From Ornithinimicrobium pekingense DSM 21552 (GTDB lineage: Bacteria > Actinomycetota > Actinomycetes > Actinomycetales > Dermatophilaceae): a stretch of DNA of 64,000 nt. Position numbers and translations under genes: made by a program. The DNA lies in NCBI RefSeq assembly GCF_000421185.1, contig NZ_ATWJ01000009.1, positions 312,868 to 376,867 of the forward strand, written 5' to 3'. Positions 9,661 to 18,991 of the stretch are shown one piece after another (the stretch's first letter is position 1; every line of letters begins with the position of its first letter). Under the pieces are notes generated by a model that ran no database searches, was not told the origin of the DNA, and saw nothing but the letters and a program-made list of their open reading frames with translations.

Positions 9661-9688
9661 GCCGGGGCGGTAGTTTCACCACCCCGGC
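9661..9688 (-). terminator. Hairpin between flp and tadE
   Basis: Ten-base arms (9661-9670 and 9679-9688, one G-U pair) enclose an eight-base loop just after the flp stop. There is no clear U tract. It may partly terminate or stabilise the pilin mRNA so that flp is expressed above the downstream machinery genes. Confidence 0.6.
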
Positions 9689-9703
9689 ACGTCAAACTGC
9701 AGC

Positions 9704-9901
9704 TCAGGGCGTCTTGGCCTCAAGCGGCGTCAAGACGGCGTCGAACATCTGGTCGAGCTCTGGGCCGATGAGGAACACTGTGGTGATGATCGCCACAGCG
9801 ATGGCGGCGACCATGATGCCGTACTCGACGGCGGTCGCACCGCGCTCCTTATCGCCGAGCTTGGCCTTGAGCGAGGAAAGTGCGTAGAAGATGGCAGCCA
9901 T
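9704..9901 (-). CDS. flp: Flp-family type IVb pilin
   Basis: This 65-residue prepilin has a short leader ending KERG, then the conserved ATAVEYGIMVAAIAVAII helix with the Glu-Tyr pair at mature positions 5-6, and a short C-terminal tail. It is the major subunit of Tad pili. GGAGGAG lies seven bases before the ATG. It is the first gene of the locus, behind a 343-bp region without genes. No prepilin peptidase gene is visible nearby. Confidence 0.92.
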   Translation of the reverse strand: MAAIFYALSSLKAKLGDKERGATAVEYGIMVAAIAVAIITTVFLIGPELDQMFDAVLTPLEAKTP

Positions 9902-10200
9902 GATGGGCTCCTCCGGGAACAGGTGCCGGCCCCCCGTTGGGGCCCTGCACGACTGAATGGGACGACTGGTCGAGGTGGATTACCCCTTCCAGCCACCATC
10001 AGAATGCACCCCGTCAAGTACCGACACAAGAGTTACCTGTGTGACGAGGGGCACATACGCGTTCAAAGAGGTAAACACTTTGAACGGACCTGAACACGGC
10101 TTTGCCCGCGCTTTACCTTGAGCGCCCGCAGAGAGCCAGAGGTCTCCGTCCCGCCGCCGGTCGGGCAGCGGCAACCGCAGCGGCGAAGCATATCGACAAC
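9902..10200. other. Flp/Tad operon leader, no gene seen
   Basis: This stretch lies upstream of flp and downstream of the ftsZ hairpin. It is AT-richer than its surroundings and holds the inverted repeat at 10060-10086, plus a weaker ACACA-N9-TGTGT pair at 10024-10042. I could not identify a convincing -35/-10 pair or a coding frame. Confidence 0.6.
10060..10086. promoter_or_regulatory. Inverted repeat upstream of flp, candidate operator
   Basis: Nine-base perfect arms, CGTTCAAAG and CTTTGAACG, flank a nine-base AT-rich spacer about 160 bp upstream of flp. The size suits a dimeric transcription factor. No regulator gene is adjacent. Confidence 0.5.
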
Positions 10201-10231
10201 GGGGCCCGACCGCCAGATGCGGTCGGGCCCC
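10201..10231 (-). terminator. Terminator after ftsZ
   Basis: A perfect 13-bp GC-rich stem (10201-10213 paired with 10219-10231) with a five-base loop lies 14 bases after the ftsZ stop. There is no U tract, as is common in actinobacteria. It would separate the division cluster from the Tad operon. Confidence 0.8.
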
Positions 10232-10244
10232 GTCCGTCGGGCTC

Positions 10245-11534
10245 CTACTTCAGGAAGTCAGGCACGTCCAGGTCGTCGGTCTCGTCCTCGAAGGTCACCT
10301 GCCGCGGCGGCTGCACCGGGCGCTGCTGCTGGACAGGGCGCTGGCCGTTTGAGTGCTGTGTCTGCTGGACACCCGCCATCATCCGCTCCCCTTCGTCAGA
10401 TGACGAATCGTCAGACGGAGCAGCTTGGATGTGGCCGTTGTGGGCGGGGGCACCCACGGGGCGCGCCGGCGGCTGCTGTGCCTGAGACGGCTGCGACTGC
10501 TGCACCGGCCGCTGCTGCGCCTGGGGGCGCGACGCACCACCGGCCTGCACCTGGCCGAGCGCGCGCTCGTTCTCCCGCGTCTGGGGCGACCCGCCGTCGA
10601 AGCCGGCGGCGATGACAGTGACGCGCACCTCGTCGCCGAGGGAGTCGTCGATGACCGCACCGAAGATGATGTTGGCCTCCGGGTGCGCGGCCTCCTGCAC
10701 CAGGCGCGCCGCCTCGTTGATCTCGAAGAGGCCAAGGTCGGAGCCGCCCTGGACCGACAGCAGCACGCCGTGCGCGCCCTCGATGCTCGCCTCGAGCAGG
10801 GGCGAGGAGATCGCCAGCTCGGCTGCCTGCACCGCACGGTCCTCGCCGCGGGCCGAGCCGATGCCCATGAGCGCCGAGCCGGCGCCCTGCATCACCGACT
10901 TCACGTCGGCAAAGTCGAGGTTGATCAGACCCGGGGTGGTGATGAGGTCGGTGATGCCCTGGACACCGGAGAGCAGCACCTGGTCGGCGCTGCGGAAGGC
11001 GTCGAGCATGCTGACCGCACGGTCGGAGATCGACAGCAGCCGGTCGTTGGGGATGACGATGAGGGTGTCGACCTCCTCGCGGAGGGTCGCGATGCCGGAC
11101 TCGGCCTGGTTGGCGCGCCGACGGCCCTCGAAGGTGAAGGGGCGGGTCACGACGCCGATGGTCAGCGCCCCGAGCTGCTTGGCGATCTTGGCGACGACCG
11201 GGGCTCCACCGGTGCCGGTGCCGCCGCCCTCGCCGGCGGTGACGAAGACCATGTCGGCGCCGCGCAGCGCCTCCTCGATCTCCTCGGTGTGGTCCTCGGC
11301 GGCGCGGCGCCCCACCTCGGGGTCGGCGCCGGCACCGAGGCCACGGGTCAGCTCACGACCGACGTCGAGCTTGACGTCGGCGTCGCTCATGAGCAGCGCC
11401 TGGGCGTCGGTGTTGATGGCGATGAACTCGACACCCTTGAGGCCGACCTCGATCATCCGGTTGATGGCGTTGACGCCACCACCGCCGATGCCGACGACCT
11501 TGATGACGGCCAGGTAGTTCTGAGCAGCGGACAC
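10245..11534 (-). CDS. ftsZ: Cell-division tubulin homologue FtsZ
   Basis: This 429-residue protein has the nucleotide-binding motif GGGVNA, tubulin signature GGGTGTG near residues 104-110, T7-loop region and a Gln/Pro-rich linker from about residue 325. It ends in the conserved tail [10 protein letters not shown] that binds SepF and FtsA-type partners. It assembles the Z ring. The GTG start is preceded by GAAAGG at nine bases; codons further upstream have no family similarity. ftsQ lies upstream on the same strand, 133 bp away, allowing an ftsZ-specific promoter. Confidence 0.98.
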   Translation of the reverse strand: MSAAQNYLAVIKVVGIGGGGVNAINRMIEVGLKGVEFIAINTDAQALLMSDADVKLDVGRELTRGLGAGADPEVGRRAAEDHTEEIEEALRGADMVFVTAGEGGGTGTGGAPVVAKIAKQLGALTIGVVTRPFTFEGRRRANQAESGIATLREEVDTLIVIPNDRLLSISDRAVSMLDAFRSADQVLLSGVQGITDLITTPGLINLDFADVKSVMQGAGSALMGIGSARGEDRAVQAAELAISSPLLEASIEGAHGVLLSVQGGSDLGLFEINEAARLVQEAAHPEANIIFGAVIDDSLGDEVRVTVIAAGFDGGSPQTRENERALGQVQAGGASRPQAQQRPVQQSQPSQAQQPPARPVGAPAHNGHIQAAPSDDSSSDEGERMMAGVQQTQHSNGQRPVQQQRPVQPPRQVTFEDETDDLDVPDFLK

Positions 11535-11582
11535 GGTGGACCTTTCGAGATGGAGACCAGGGTTGTGTGGTTCTGTGCCGCG

Positions 11583-11666
11583 AGCATAAGACGGGGGTGC
11601 CATTTGGCCCCTTGAGCGTGAACCTCGACTTCAGGTCGAGGGTCTAGGCCGCCACCGAAAGGCGGC
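11583..11666 (-). promoter_or_regulatory. ftsQ-ftsZ intergenic region with two hairpins and a candidate -10 box
   Basis: A 6-bp stem (11648-11666) and a 7-bp stem (11623-11641, CCTCGAC paired with GTCGAGG) follow ftsQ. TATGCT at 11588-11583 could be the -10 of an ftsZ promoter. I see no -35 match. Confidence 0.4.
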
Positions 11667-11667
11667 G

Positions 11668-12474
11668 TCAGCCCTGCGGCGCGGCCGGCAGCCCCGTCAC
11701 GATCGGCGTCTCCGGCGAGCTCACGTCGATCTTCTGCGGGATGCCGCCGAGCGGGTCGATGCTCTCCTGGTCCAGGAGGGCGGTGACGACCTTCCACTTC
11801 TTCTCGGACTCGGTCGGCTCACCCCACGCCAGGGTCAGCTGGTCGACCGTCATCGTCACGGTGCCGTTGGCGGCGTAGGTCGGGACCGACAGCTCGCCCT
11901 CGAGCGCCTTCGCCTCCGGGCGCAGGCTCCACAGCTCCACCAGGCCGCGCACGGTCTCGCGAGACAGCGCCTGCGGCTCCTCGCCGGCGACGCGGACCAA
12001 CGGCACACCCTTGGGTCGCTTGCCCACCTCGTCGTAGACCACGCCGCCGGCATCCGCGACCCACGTGCTGTCACCGCGCCGCAGCGCGAGCGCCGGCTCG
12101 CGCAGCTCGACCTCGTAGACCACCGTCGAGGGCCACCTGCGGGTCACGTCGATGCTGCGCACCCGCGTGTCGCCGGCCAGGACCCGCTCGCTCACCCGGC
12201 TCTCGGAGACCCGTGCGAGCGGTCGTCCCTGCGGGATGTCGGCGTGGCGAACGACGCTGTCGGCGACCTCGCCCTCGACCCCGCTGACCCGCACGGTCTC
12301 GACGGTAAAGGCCACGGAGTAGAAGAACAGGAAGACCAGCGCGGCGGCGAGCACGGCGACGAGGCTGCCCCAGCCGAGCACGGCGCATCGCCACGCCTTG
12401 GGCCCGCGCACGCCGCGCCTTTGAGCCCGCCGCTGCCGGCGGCGCTCGGCCATCCCCTTCGGCAGGATCCTCAC
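11668..12474 (-). CDS. ftsQ: Divisome protein FtsQ (POTRA domain)
   Basis: This 268-residue protein has a basic cytoplasmic N-terminus, one membrane helix (about residues 32-55) and a POTRA domain (FTVETVRVSGVEGEVADSVVRH, then VTRRWPSTVVYEVELREPAL). FtsQ links early and late division proteins with FtsL/FtsB. The GTG start overlaps the murC stop (GTGA); an internal ATG at residue 8 is less likely. Confidence 0.93.
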   Translation of the reverse strand: MRILPKGMAERRRQRRAQRRGVRGPKAWRCAVLGWGSLVAVLAAALVFLFFYSVAFTVETVRVSGVEGEVADSVVRHADIPQGRPLARVSESRVSERVLAGDTRVRSIDVTRRWPSTVVYEVELREPALALRRGDSTWVADAGGVVYDEVGKRPKGVPLVRVAGEEPQALSRETVRGLVELWSLRPEAKALEGELSVPTYAANGTVTMTVDQLTLAWGEPTESEKKWKVVTALLDQESIDPLGGIPQKIDVSSPETPIVTGLPAAPQG

Positions 12475-13943
12475 GACGCCTCCTCCCCCAGCAGCTCGAG
12501 CAGCTGTGGCCCGACGGCGGTGATGTCGCCGGCGCCGACGGTTACGACGAGGTCGCCCGGACGCACGAGGGTATGGAGCATCTCGGCGGCACGTCCGCGC
12601 TCGTCGAGCAGGTGCACCTCGGTGCCGGTGCCGGCCTCGCGCACGAGGTCGGCGAGCAGGCCGGAGGTCACGTCGGGAAACTGCTCCTGGGCCTCCCGCG
12701 CGCCGTAGACCGGCAGCAGCAGGAGCACGTCGGCAGCGGCCAGGCCGGCGGCGAAACCCTCGGCGAAGTCGCGGGTGCGGGAGAACAGGTGCGGCTGAAA
12801 GGCGATCACGACACGCCGACCCGCGGCGGCCGAGCGTGCCGCCTGGACCACGGCGGTGACCTTCGGCGCGTTGTGCGCGTAGTCGTCGACGACCTCGACG
12901 CCGCCGGCGGTGCCGACGTGCTCGAAGCGCCGGTGCGCGCCGGGGAAGGCCGCCAGCCCCGCCAGCACCGGCTCAAGCGGCACGCCAAGGCCCGCGGTTG
13001 CGGCGAGCAGCGCGGCGGTGGCGTTGTGCAGGCTGTGCAGCCCGGGCACCGGAAGCCGCAGCTGGGCGGTCGTGCCCTCGGTCACCGGGCCGAGGGTGCG
13101 GCTCCAGACCAGGGTGGCCGAGGACGTCATACCCTCCGTGCGCGCGTCGCGGACCAGCACGTCGGGGGCCTCCCCGGCCCCCGTGCCCCAGGTGACCACG
13201 CGCGTGCCCTCGTCGCGGGCGCGTGCGGCGAGACGGGCGGCGCCGGGGTCGTCGGCGTTGGTGACGAGCAGGCCGCCGGGCGCGATCGTGCGGGCGAAGT
13301 CGGCGTAGGCGCGCTCGACGCCGGCCTCGTCGCCCCAGAAGTCGAGGTGGTCCGGCTGGACGTTGGTCACGACCGCGACCCGCGGGCGGTAGACGAGGAA
13401 GGAGCCGTCGCTCTCGTCGGCCTCGACGACGACGGGGCTGCCCTCACCGCCGGGCGCGGCGTTGGTGCCGGAGCCGGCCAGCGGCGCGCCGATGACGTAG
13501 GCCGGGTCGGCGCCGGCGGCCTGCAGGGCCACGGTCGTCATCGCGCTCGTGGTGGTCTTGCCGTTGGCGCCGGCGACCGCGACGGCGTCGCGGCCGGGCA
13601 GCAGCGCCGCGATGCCCTGCGACCGGTGCAGCACCCGCAGCCCGGCGGCACGGGCGGCGGCGAGCTCGGGGTTGTCCTCCGGTATGGCGCTGCTCACCAC
13701 CACGGTCGAGGCACCCTCGAGGTGGGCCGGGTCGTGCCCGACGAAGACGCGGGCGCCCTCGGCCTCCAGCGCGCGCAAAGTGGCGCTGTCGGCACGGTCG
13801 GAGCCGGAGACGGGGATGCCGCGCGCAAGGTACATCCGGGCCACGCCGGACATGCCGGAGCCGCCGATGGCGACGAAGTGGACCGCGCCCAGCTCGTCGG
13901 CGGCCGGCACCGCGGCCGTGAAGTCGAAGCGGGGGCTGCTCAC
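12471..13943 (-). CDS. murC: UDP-N-acetylmuramate-L-alanine ligase
   Basis: This 490-residue ligase adds L-Ala to UDP-MurNAc. N-terminal HFVAIGGSGMSG, ATP-binding GANGKTT near residue 127, central EADESDGSF and NVQPDHLDFWG, and the C-terminal YAHNAPKV are all present. The GTG start overlaps the murG stop. It is part of the coupled chain murD-ftsW-murG-murC-ftsQ. Confidence 0.97.
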   Translation of the reverse strand: MSSPRFDFTAAVPAADELGAVHFVAIGGSGMSGVARMYLARGIPVSGSDRADSATLRALEAEGARVFVGHDPAHLEGASTVVVSSAIPEDNPELAAARAAGLRVLHRSQGIAALLPGRDAVAVAGANGKTTTSAMTTVALQAAGADPAYVIGAPLAGSGTNAAPGGEGSPVVVEADESDGSFLVYRPRVAVVTNVQPDHLDFWGDEAGVERAYADFARTIAPGGLLVTNADDPGAARLAARARDEGTRVVTWGTGAGEAPDVLVRDARTEGMTSSATLVWSRTLGPVTEGTTAQLRLPVPGLHSLHNATAALLAATAGLGVPLEPVLAGLAAFPGAHRRFEHVGTAGGVEVVDDYAHNAPKVTAVVQAARSAAAGRRVVIAFQPHLFSRTRDFAEGFAAGLAAADVLLLLPVYGAREAQEQFPDVTSGLLADLVREAGTGTEVHLLDERGRAAEMLHTLVRPGDLVVTVGAGDITAVGPQLLELLGEEAS

Positions 13944-15046
13944 CCCGCCGCTCCCCGTCCGGCCGTGGTCAGGATGAGGTCCACCAGCTGGTCGTCGGCG
14001 TCGCGCTCGCCGTGCTCGGCCGCCGCGCGCGACATCGCGGCGAGCCGCTCGAGGTCGCAGGCCAGCGGGATGACGGTGCCGCGCACCCAGTCGGCGTTGA
14101 CCTCGGCGTCGTCGACGAGGAGGCCACCGCCGGCCTCGACGACCTCGGCGGCGTTGAGCCGCTGCTCGCCGTTGCCGACGGGCAGCGGCACGTAGATGGC
14201 GGGCACGCCGACGGCCGACAGCTCGCTCACGGTGCCCGCACCGGCGCGGCACACGGCCAGGTCGGCGACGGCATACGCGAGGTCCATGCGGTCGGTGTAG
14301 CTCATCGCGACGTAACGCGCGCCGTCGAGCCGGGCCGGCACCTCGATGTCCTTGCCCTCACCGGTGAGGTGCAGCACCTGCACGTCGGCGGTCAGCAGGT
14401 CCTCGGCCGCGGCGGAGAAGGCCTGGTTGAGCCGCTGGGCGCCGAGCGAGCCGCCGAAGACCAGCAGCGTGGGCCGGTCGTCGTCGAGGCCGAAGTGGGC
14501 CAGCCCCTGCGGCCGCAGCGCGGCACGGTCGAGGTCGCGGATCTCAGCACGCAGCGGCAGCCCGACACGGGTGGCACCGGGCAACTCGGTCGCGTCGAAG
14601 GTCGTCGCGACGGCGTCGGTGAGGCGGGCACCGAGGCGGTTGGCCAGGCCGGCGCGGGCGTTCTGCTCGTGGATGACGATCGGGGTGCCGGCCCGGCGCG
14701 CCGCGAGGTAGGCCGGGGTCGAGACGTAGCCGCCGAAGCCGACCACCACGTCCGCCTCGCACGCGCGGATCGCATGGAGGGCGGCGCCGATCGCCGAGGT
14801 GAGCGCGGTCGGGAAGCGCAGCGCGGTGGCGTCGGGGCGGCGCGGGAAGGGCACCTTGGGCACGAACGTGAGGTCGTAGCCGCGCTCGGGCACGAGCCGG
14901 GCCTCGAGCCCCTCCGTCGTGCCGAGCACGCAGATGTGGACGTCGGGTACGCGGCGGCGCAGGGCGTCGGCGGTGGCCAGCAGCGGGTTGACGTGACCGG
15001 CCGAGCCGCCGCCGGCCAGCACGACGGAGAGGGGTCGCTCGCTCAT
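13940..15046 (-). CDS. murG: Lipid II synthase MurG
   Basis: This 368-residue GT28 glycosyltransferase transfers GlcNAc from UDP-GlcNAc to lipid I at the inner face of the membrane. GGGSAGHVNPLLA, GGYVSTPAYLAA, IHEQNARAGLANR and CRAGAGTVSELSAVGVPAIYVPLP are the family motifs. The ATG overlaps the ftsW stop (ATGA). Confidence 0.97.
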   Translation of the reverse strand: MSERPLSVVLAGGGSAGHVNPLLATADALRRRVPDVHICVLGTTEGLEARLVPERGYDLTFVPKVPFPRRPDATALRFPTALTSAIGAALHAIRACEADVVVGFGGYVSTPAYLAARRAGTPIVIHEQNARAGLANRLGARLTDAVATTFDATELPGATRVGLPLRAEIRDLDRAALRPQGLAHFGLDDDRPTLLVFGGSLGAQRLNQAFSAAAEDLLTADVQVLHLTGEGKDIEVPARLDGARYVAMSYTDRMDLAYAVADLAVCRAGAGTVSELSAVGVPAIYVPLPVGNGEQRLNAAEVVEAGGGLLVDDAEVNADWVRGTVIPLACDLERLAAMSRAAAEHGERDADDQLVDLILTTAGRGAAG

Positions 15047-16353
15047 CGGCGGCTCCCCCGCCCGGCGGCGCGGCGGGTCGGGACGACGGCCAGGGTGCGG
15101 CGCAGCGCGGAGGGGCGGGCCTTGAGACGCTCGGCCGCACCGGGCACCGAGCGGGCCAGCGCGAGCAGCAGCCCGACCCCGATGAGGGCGGCGATGAGCG
15201 CCGACCCGCCGCTGGAGACCAGGGGCAGCGGCACGCCGATGATCGGCAGCATCCCGATGACCGAGCCGATGTTGAGCAGCGCCTGGCCGAGCAGCCAGAT
15301 CATCACGCCGGCGGTCGCGAGCCGGATGAAGGGGTCGTCGGACTGGCTGACGATGCGGAAGCACGCGTAGGCAAGCACGGCGAAGAGCAGCAGCACGGCC
15401 ATGGTCCCGGGCAGGCCCAGCTCCTCGCCGATGATCGCCAGGATGAAGTCGTTGTGCGGCTCGGGCAGCAGGCCCCACTTCTCGCGGGAGGCGCCTAGGC
15501 CCAGCCCCCACCAGCCGCCGTCGGCGAGGGCGTACTCGGCGTGGACCTTCTGGAAGCAGCCGCCGTTGGCCGCGTGCGGGGAGTCGCAGATGTCGCCGAG
15601 CCACACCTGGATGCGCTGCATGCGGTTGGCGCTGCCGGCGGCGAGGAAGGCGACGCCACCGGCGGCGACGGCGCCGACGCCGACGAACCACTTGGCGGGC
15701 AGTCCGGCCGCCCACAGCATGCCGACGACGATCGCGACCATGATCATGGCGGTGCCCAGGTCGTGACCCTGCAGCACCAGCCCGACGAGCACGAGGCCGA
15801 AGGGGAAGACGAACGGCGCGGTGGCCGGGACGATCCGGTGGATGACCTTGCGCCGGTTGGCCAGCACCGCCGCGCCGAAGACGACCAGTGCCAGCTTGCC
15901 GAACTCCGAGGGCTGCAGGCTGAAGCCGGCGATGCTGATCCAGTTGCGGTTGCCCTGGAACTCCACGCCCAGGCCGGTGAAGACGGCCGCCTGCAGGCCG
16001 AGCGCGAGCAGGATCGCGGGGAACGCCATGCGCTTCCACCAGCGCACCGGCACCCGGGAGCCGACCAGGGCGAGGACGATGCCGACCCCGGCGAAGGCGA
16101 CCTGCTCGAGGAAGACGGTGTAGGAGCTGCCGCTGTCGACGAACGAGCGGGGGCCGCTGGCCGAGAGCACCATGACCAGCCCGAGGGCGGTGAGGATCCC
16201 GGCCGAGGCCAGCACGAGGTAGTAGGGCGCGACCGGGGAGCGCAGCCACTCGCCGACCGAGGCGAGGCTCCACTCCGACGGGCTGGTCGCGGGCTGCCGG
16301 GAGGTGCGCGGGCGCACCGTCGCCGTGGGCCGCGGTCGGGAGATCGTGGTCAC
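15043..16353 (-). CDS. ftsW: Septal peptidoglycan polymerase FtsW (SEDS family)
   Basis: This 436-residue integral membrane protein has about ten helices. It begins after an Arg/Thr-rich tail and carries SEDS segments QPSEFGKLALV, GHDLGTAMIM and GVPLPLVSSGGSALI. It polymerises glycan at the septum together with the class B penicillin-binding protein encoded upstream. GTG overlaps the murD stop. Confidence 0.97.
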   Translation of the reverse strand: MTTISRPRPTATVRPRTSRQPATSPSEWSLASVGEWLRSPVAPYYLVLASAGILTALGLVMVLSASGPRSFVDSGSSYTVFLEQVAFAGVGIVLALVGSRVPVRWWKRMAFPAILLALGLQAAVFTGLGVEFQGNRNWISIAGFSLQPSEFGKLALVVFGAAVLANRRKVIHRIVPATAPFVFPFGLVLVGLVLQGHDLGTAMIMVAIVVGMLWAAGLPAKWFVGVGAVAAGGVAFLAAGSANRMQRIQVWLGDICDSPHAANGGCFQKVHAEYALADGGWWGLGLGASREKWGLLPEPHNDFILAIIGEELGLPGTMAVLLLFAVLAYACFRIVSQSDDPFIRLATAGVMIWLLGQALLNIGSVIGMLPIIGVPLPLVSSGGSALIAALIGVGLLLALARSVPGAAERLKARPSALRRTLAVVPTRRAAGRGSRR

Positions 16354-17879
16354 GACCTCTCCTCCCCCGCCAGGTGGCGGCGCACCGCGTCGGCGAACTC
16401 GTCGCCGCGCGAGCCGTAGCTGGGGAACATGTCCAGCGACGCCGCCGCGGGCGAGAGGAGCACGACGTGGCCGGGTCGGGCCATGGCCGCGGCAGAGCTC
16501 ACCACGTCGTCCATCAGCCGGGCCAGCGCACGCATGTCCCCATGGTCGGCGACCCCGGCGTCGTGGACGGGGACCTCGGGCGCGTGTCGGGCGAGCGAGG
16601 TCGCGATCTGCGCACGGTCGGCGCCCAGGAGCACGACCCCGCGGAGCCGGTCGGCGACCCTGGCGACGAGGTCGTCGACCTCGGCACCCTTGAGCTGGCC
16701 ACCGGCGACCCAGACGATGTCGGGGTAGGCGTAGAGCGCGGCCTGGGCGGCGTGCGGGTTGGTGGCCTTGGAGTCGTCGACCCAGGTCACGCCCTCGTGC
16801 TCGGCGACGATCGTGGTGCGGTGCGAGTCGGTGCGGAAGGCGCGCAGGCCGTCGCGGACGGCGGCCGAGGAGACGCCGGCGGCCCGGGCGAGGCCGGCGG
16901 CGGCCAGGGCGTTGGCGACCAGGTGCGGCGGCGGGGTGCCGGTGCCGTCGCCGCCGGAGGCGCGGGCCAGGTCGGCCAGCGTGCCCAGCTCGGCCGCGCT
17001 CGTCGCACGCTCCTGGATGAACGCGCGGTCAGCGAGGACGTCGTCGACCACCCCGAGCATCGACAGGCCGGGCGTGCCGAGCGTGAAGCCGACCGCGCGG
17101 CAACCCTCGACCACGTCGGCCTCCTCGACCATGCGCTCGGTGCGCTCGTCCTGGACGTTGTAGAGGCAGGCCACCTGGGTGCGCTCGTAGATCCGGGCCT
17201 TGTCCGCGGCATACCCCTCGAGCGAGCCGTGCCAGTCGAGGTGGTCGGGCGCGAGGTTGAGCACGACCGAGGCCAGCGGCGACATCGAGTGCGTGAAGTG
17301 CAGCTGGAAGCTGGAGAGCTCGACCGCGATGACGTCGTAGGGGTCGGGGTGCTGGACGGCGTCGAGGACCGGCGTGCCGACGTTGCCGGTGGCGATCGCC
17401 CGCAGACCGGCGGTGCGCAGGATCGTCTCGAGCAGCTGCACGGTCGTGGTCTTGCCGTTGGTGCCGGTCACCACCAGCCAGGGCGCCGCGCCCACGCGTG
17501 GCTGCAGGCGCCAGGCGAGCTCGACCTCCGACCACACGGGTATGCCGCGCTCCAGCGCCGCGTCGAGCACGGGGTGGCTGGGCGGCCAGCCGGGCGAGGT
17601 GACGACCACGTCGACCTCGAGGTCCTCCGGCCAGCCCTCGACGTGCTCGGGCCCCAGCCGCACGTCGGCGCCGAGGATGCCGAGGATCCCGGCCTGGGTC
17701 TCCTGCTTCTCCGTGCCGTTGCCGCGGTCGACGACGGTGACGCGCGCGCCGTGCTGGAGAAGCGCGTCGGCGGCGGCGAAGCCGGTGACGCCGAGCCCGG
17801 CGACCAGCGCGCGCAGGCCCGACCAGTCGGCGTCGCGGTGGGTGAGCTCGTCCAGGTCCGTCCGCCCGCTCCCGCTCAC
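16350..17879 (-). CDS. murD: UDP-MurNAc-L-alanine:D-glutamate ligase
   Basis: This 509-residue Mur ligase has GTNGKTT near residue 141, [20 protein letters not shown] and [11 protein letters not shown], which are diagnostic for MurD. It adds D-Glu to UDP-MurNAc-L-Ala. The GTG start overlaps the mraY stop (GTGA). The length is slightly above the usual 450-480 because of loop insertions. Confidence 0.97.
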   Translation of the reverse strand: MSGSGRTDLDELTHRDADWSGLRALVAGLGVTGFAAADALLQHGARVTVVDRGNGTEKQETQAGILGILGADVRLGPEHVEGWPEDLEVDVVVTSPGWPPSHPVLDAALERGIPVWSEVELAWRLQPRVGAAPWLVVTGTNGKTTTVQLLETILRTAGLRAIATGNVGTPVLDAVQHPDPYDVIAVELSSFQLHFTHSMSPLASVVLNLAPDHLDWHGSLEGYAADKARIYERTQVACLYNVQDERTERMVEEADVVEGCRAVGFTLGTPGLSMLGVVDDVLADRAFIQERATSAAELGTLADLARASGGDGTGTPPPHLVANALAAAGLARAAGVSSAAVRDGLRAFRTDSHRTTIVAEHEGVTWVDDSKATNPHAAQAALYAYPDIVWVAGGQLKGAEVDDLVARVADRLRGVVLLGADRAQIATSLARHAPEVPVHDAGVADHGDMRALARLMDDVVSSAAAMARPGHVVLLSPAAASLDMFPSYGSRGDEFADAVRRHLAGEERS

Positions 17880-18991
17880 AGGTTGGCCACCCACTCGCCG
17901 TAGAACAGGCCCAGCCCGACGGCGACGCACAGCCCGGCGATGATCCAGAAGCGGATGACGATCGTCACCTCGGCCCACCCGAGCAGCTCGAAGTGGTGCT
18001 GCAGCGGCGCCATCCGGAACACCCGTTTTCCGGTCATCTTGAACGAGGCGACCTGGATGATCACCGACAGCGTGATCATGACGAACAGGCCGCCGAGGAT
18101 GGCCAGCAGCAGCTCGGTGTGGGTGGTGATGGCCAGGCCGGCCAGGCCGCCGCCGAGGGCCAGCGAGCCGGTGTCGCCCATGAAGATCTTGGCCGGCGAG
18201 GCGTTCCACCACAGGAAGCCGAAGGTGGCGCCGGCCACCGAGCAGGCCACCACAGCCAGGTCGAGGGCGTCGCGCACGTCGTAGCAGTTGGGGCCGGGGG
18301 CGAGCTGGCAGTTCTGGTTGTACTGCCAGATGCCGATGACCGAGTAGGCGCCGAAGACCATCACGCTCGCGCCGGTGGCCAGCCCGTCGAGGCCGTCGGT
18401 GAGGTTGACCCCGTTGGAGGCGCCGGCGATGAGGATGTTGGCCCAGATGATGAACAGGATCGTGCCGATGACCGGGCCGGCGAAGGCGAGGTCGACCGGC
18501 GTGTCCCGCACGAAGGAGATGGCCGTCGAGGCGGGGCTGCGGGTGTTGTCACCCGGGGTCTGCAGCGCACCGACGGCGAAGATGATCGCCACGACCGCCT
18601 GGCCGGCGAGCTTCTCCAGGGAGGTCAGGCCGAGGCTGCGCTGCTTGGAGATCTTGGTGTAGTCGTCGAGGAAGCCGATGAACCCCAGCCCGGTGAGCAG
18701 GAAGAGCACCAGCACCGCGCTCATCGTGAACCGGCTGTGCGTCACCTCCACCAGCCCGGACATGTCGAGCAGGATGAGCAGCAGGTGGGAGAGCACGTAG
18801 CCGGCCAGCGTGGCCAGGATGATCACCGCGCCGCCCATCGTCGGCGTGCCGCGCTTGGTGTGGTGGGAGGTGGGGCCGTCGTCGCGGATGAACTGGCCGT
18901 AGCCGCGGCGGACCAGGAACTTGATGAACAGCGGCGTGCCGAAGAGCGCGATGACCAGCGACACACCGCCGGCGAGCAGGACGTTGACCAT
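17876..18991 (-). CDS. mraY: Phospho-MurNAc-pentapeptide translocase
   Basis: This 371-residue membrane enzyme has about ten helices. [24 protein letters not shown] and [11 protein letters not shown] are the signature motifs, the latter two carrying the catalytic Asp residues. It makes lipid I from UDP-MurNAc-pentapeptide and undecaprenyl phosphate. Its ATG immediately follows the murF stop without a gap. Confidence 0.98.
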   Translation of the reverse strand: MVNVLLAGGVSLVIALFGTPLFIKFLVRRGYGQFIRDDGPTSHHTKRGTPTMGGAVIILATLAGYVLSHLLLILLDMSGLVEVTHSRFTMSAVLVLFLLTGLGFIGFLDDYTKISKQRSLGLTSLEKLAGQAVVAIIFAVGALQTPGDNTRSPASTAISFVRDTPVDLAFAGPVIGTILFIIWANILIAGASNGVNLTDGLDGLATGASVMVFGAYSVIGIWQYNQNCQLAPGPNCYDVRDALDLAVVACSVAGATFGFLWWNASPAKIFMGDTGSLALGGGLAGLAITTHTELLLAILGGLFVMITLSVIIQVASFKMTGKRVFRMAPLQHHFELLGWAEVTIVIRFWIIAGLCVAVGLGLFYGEWVANL

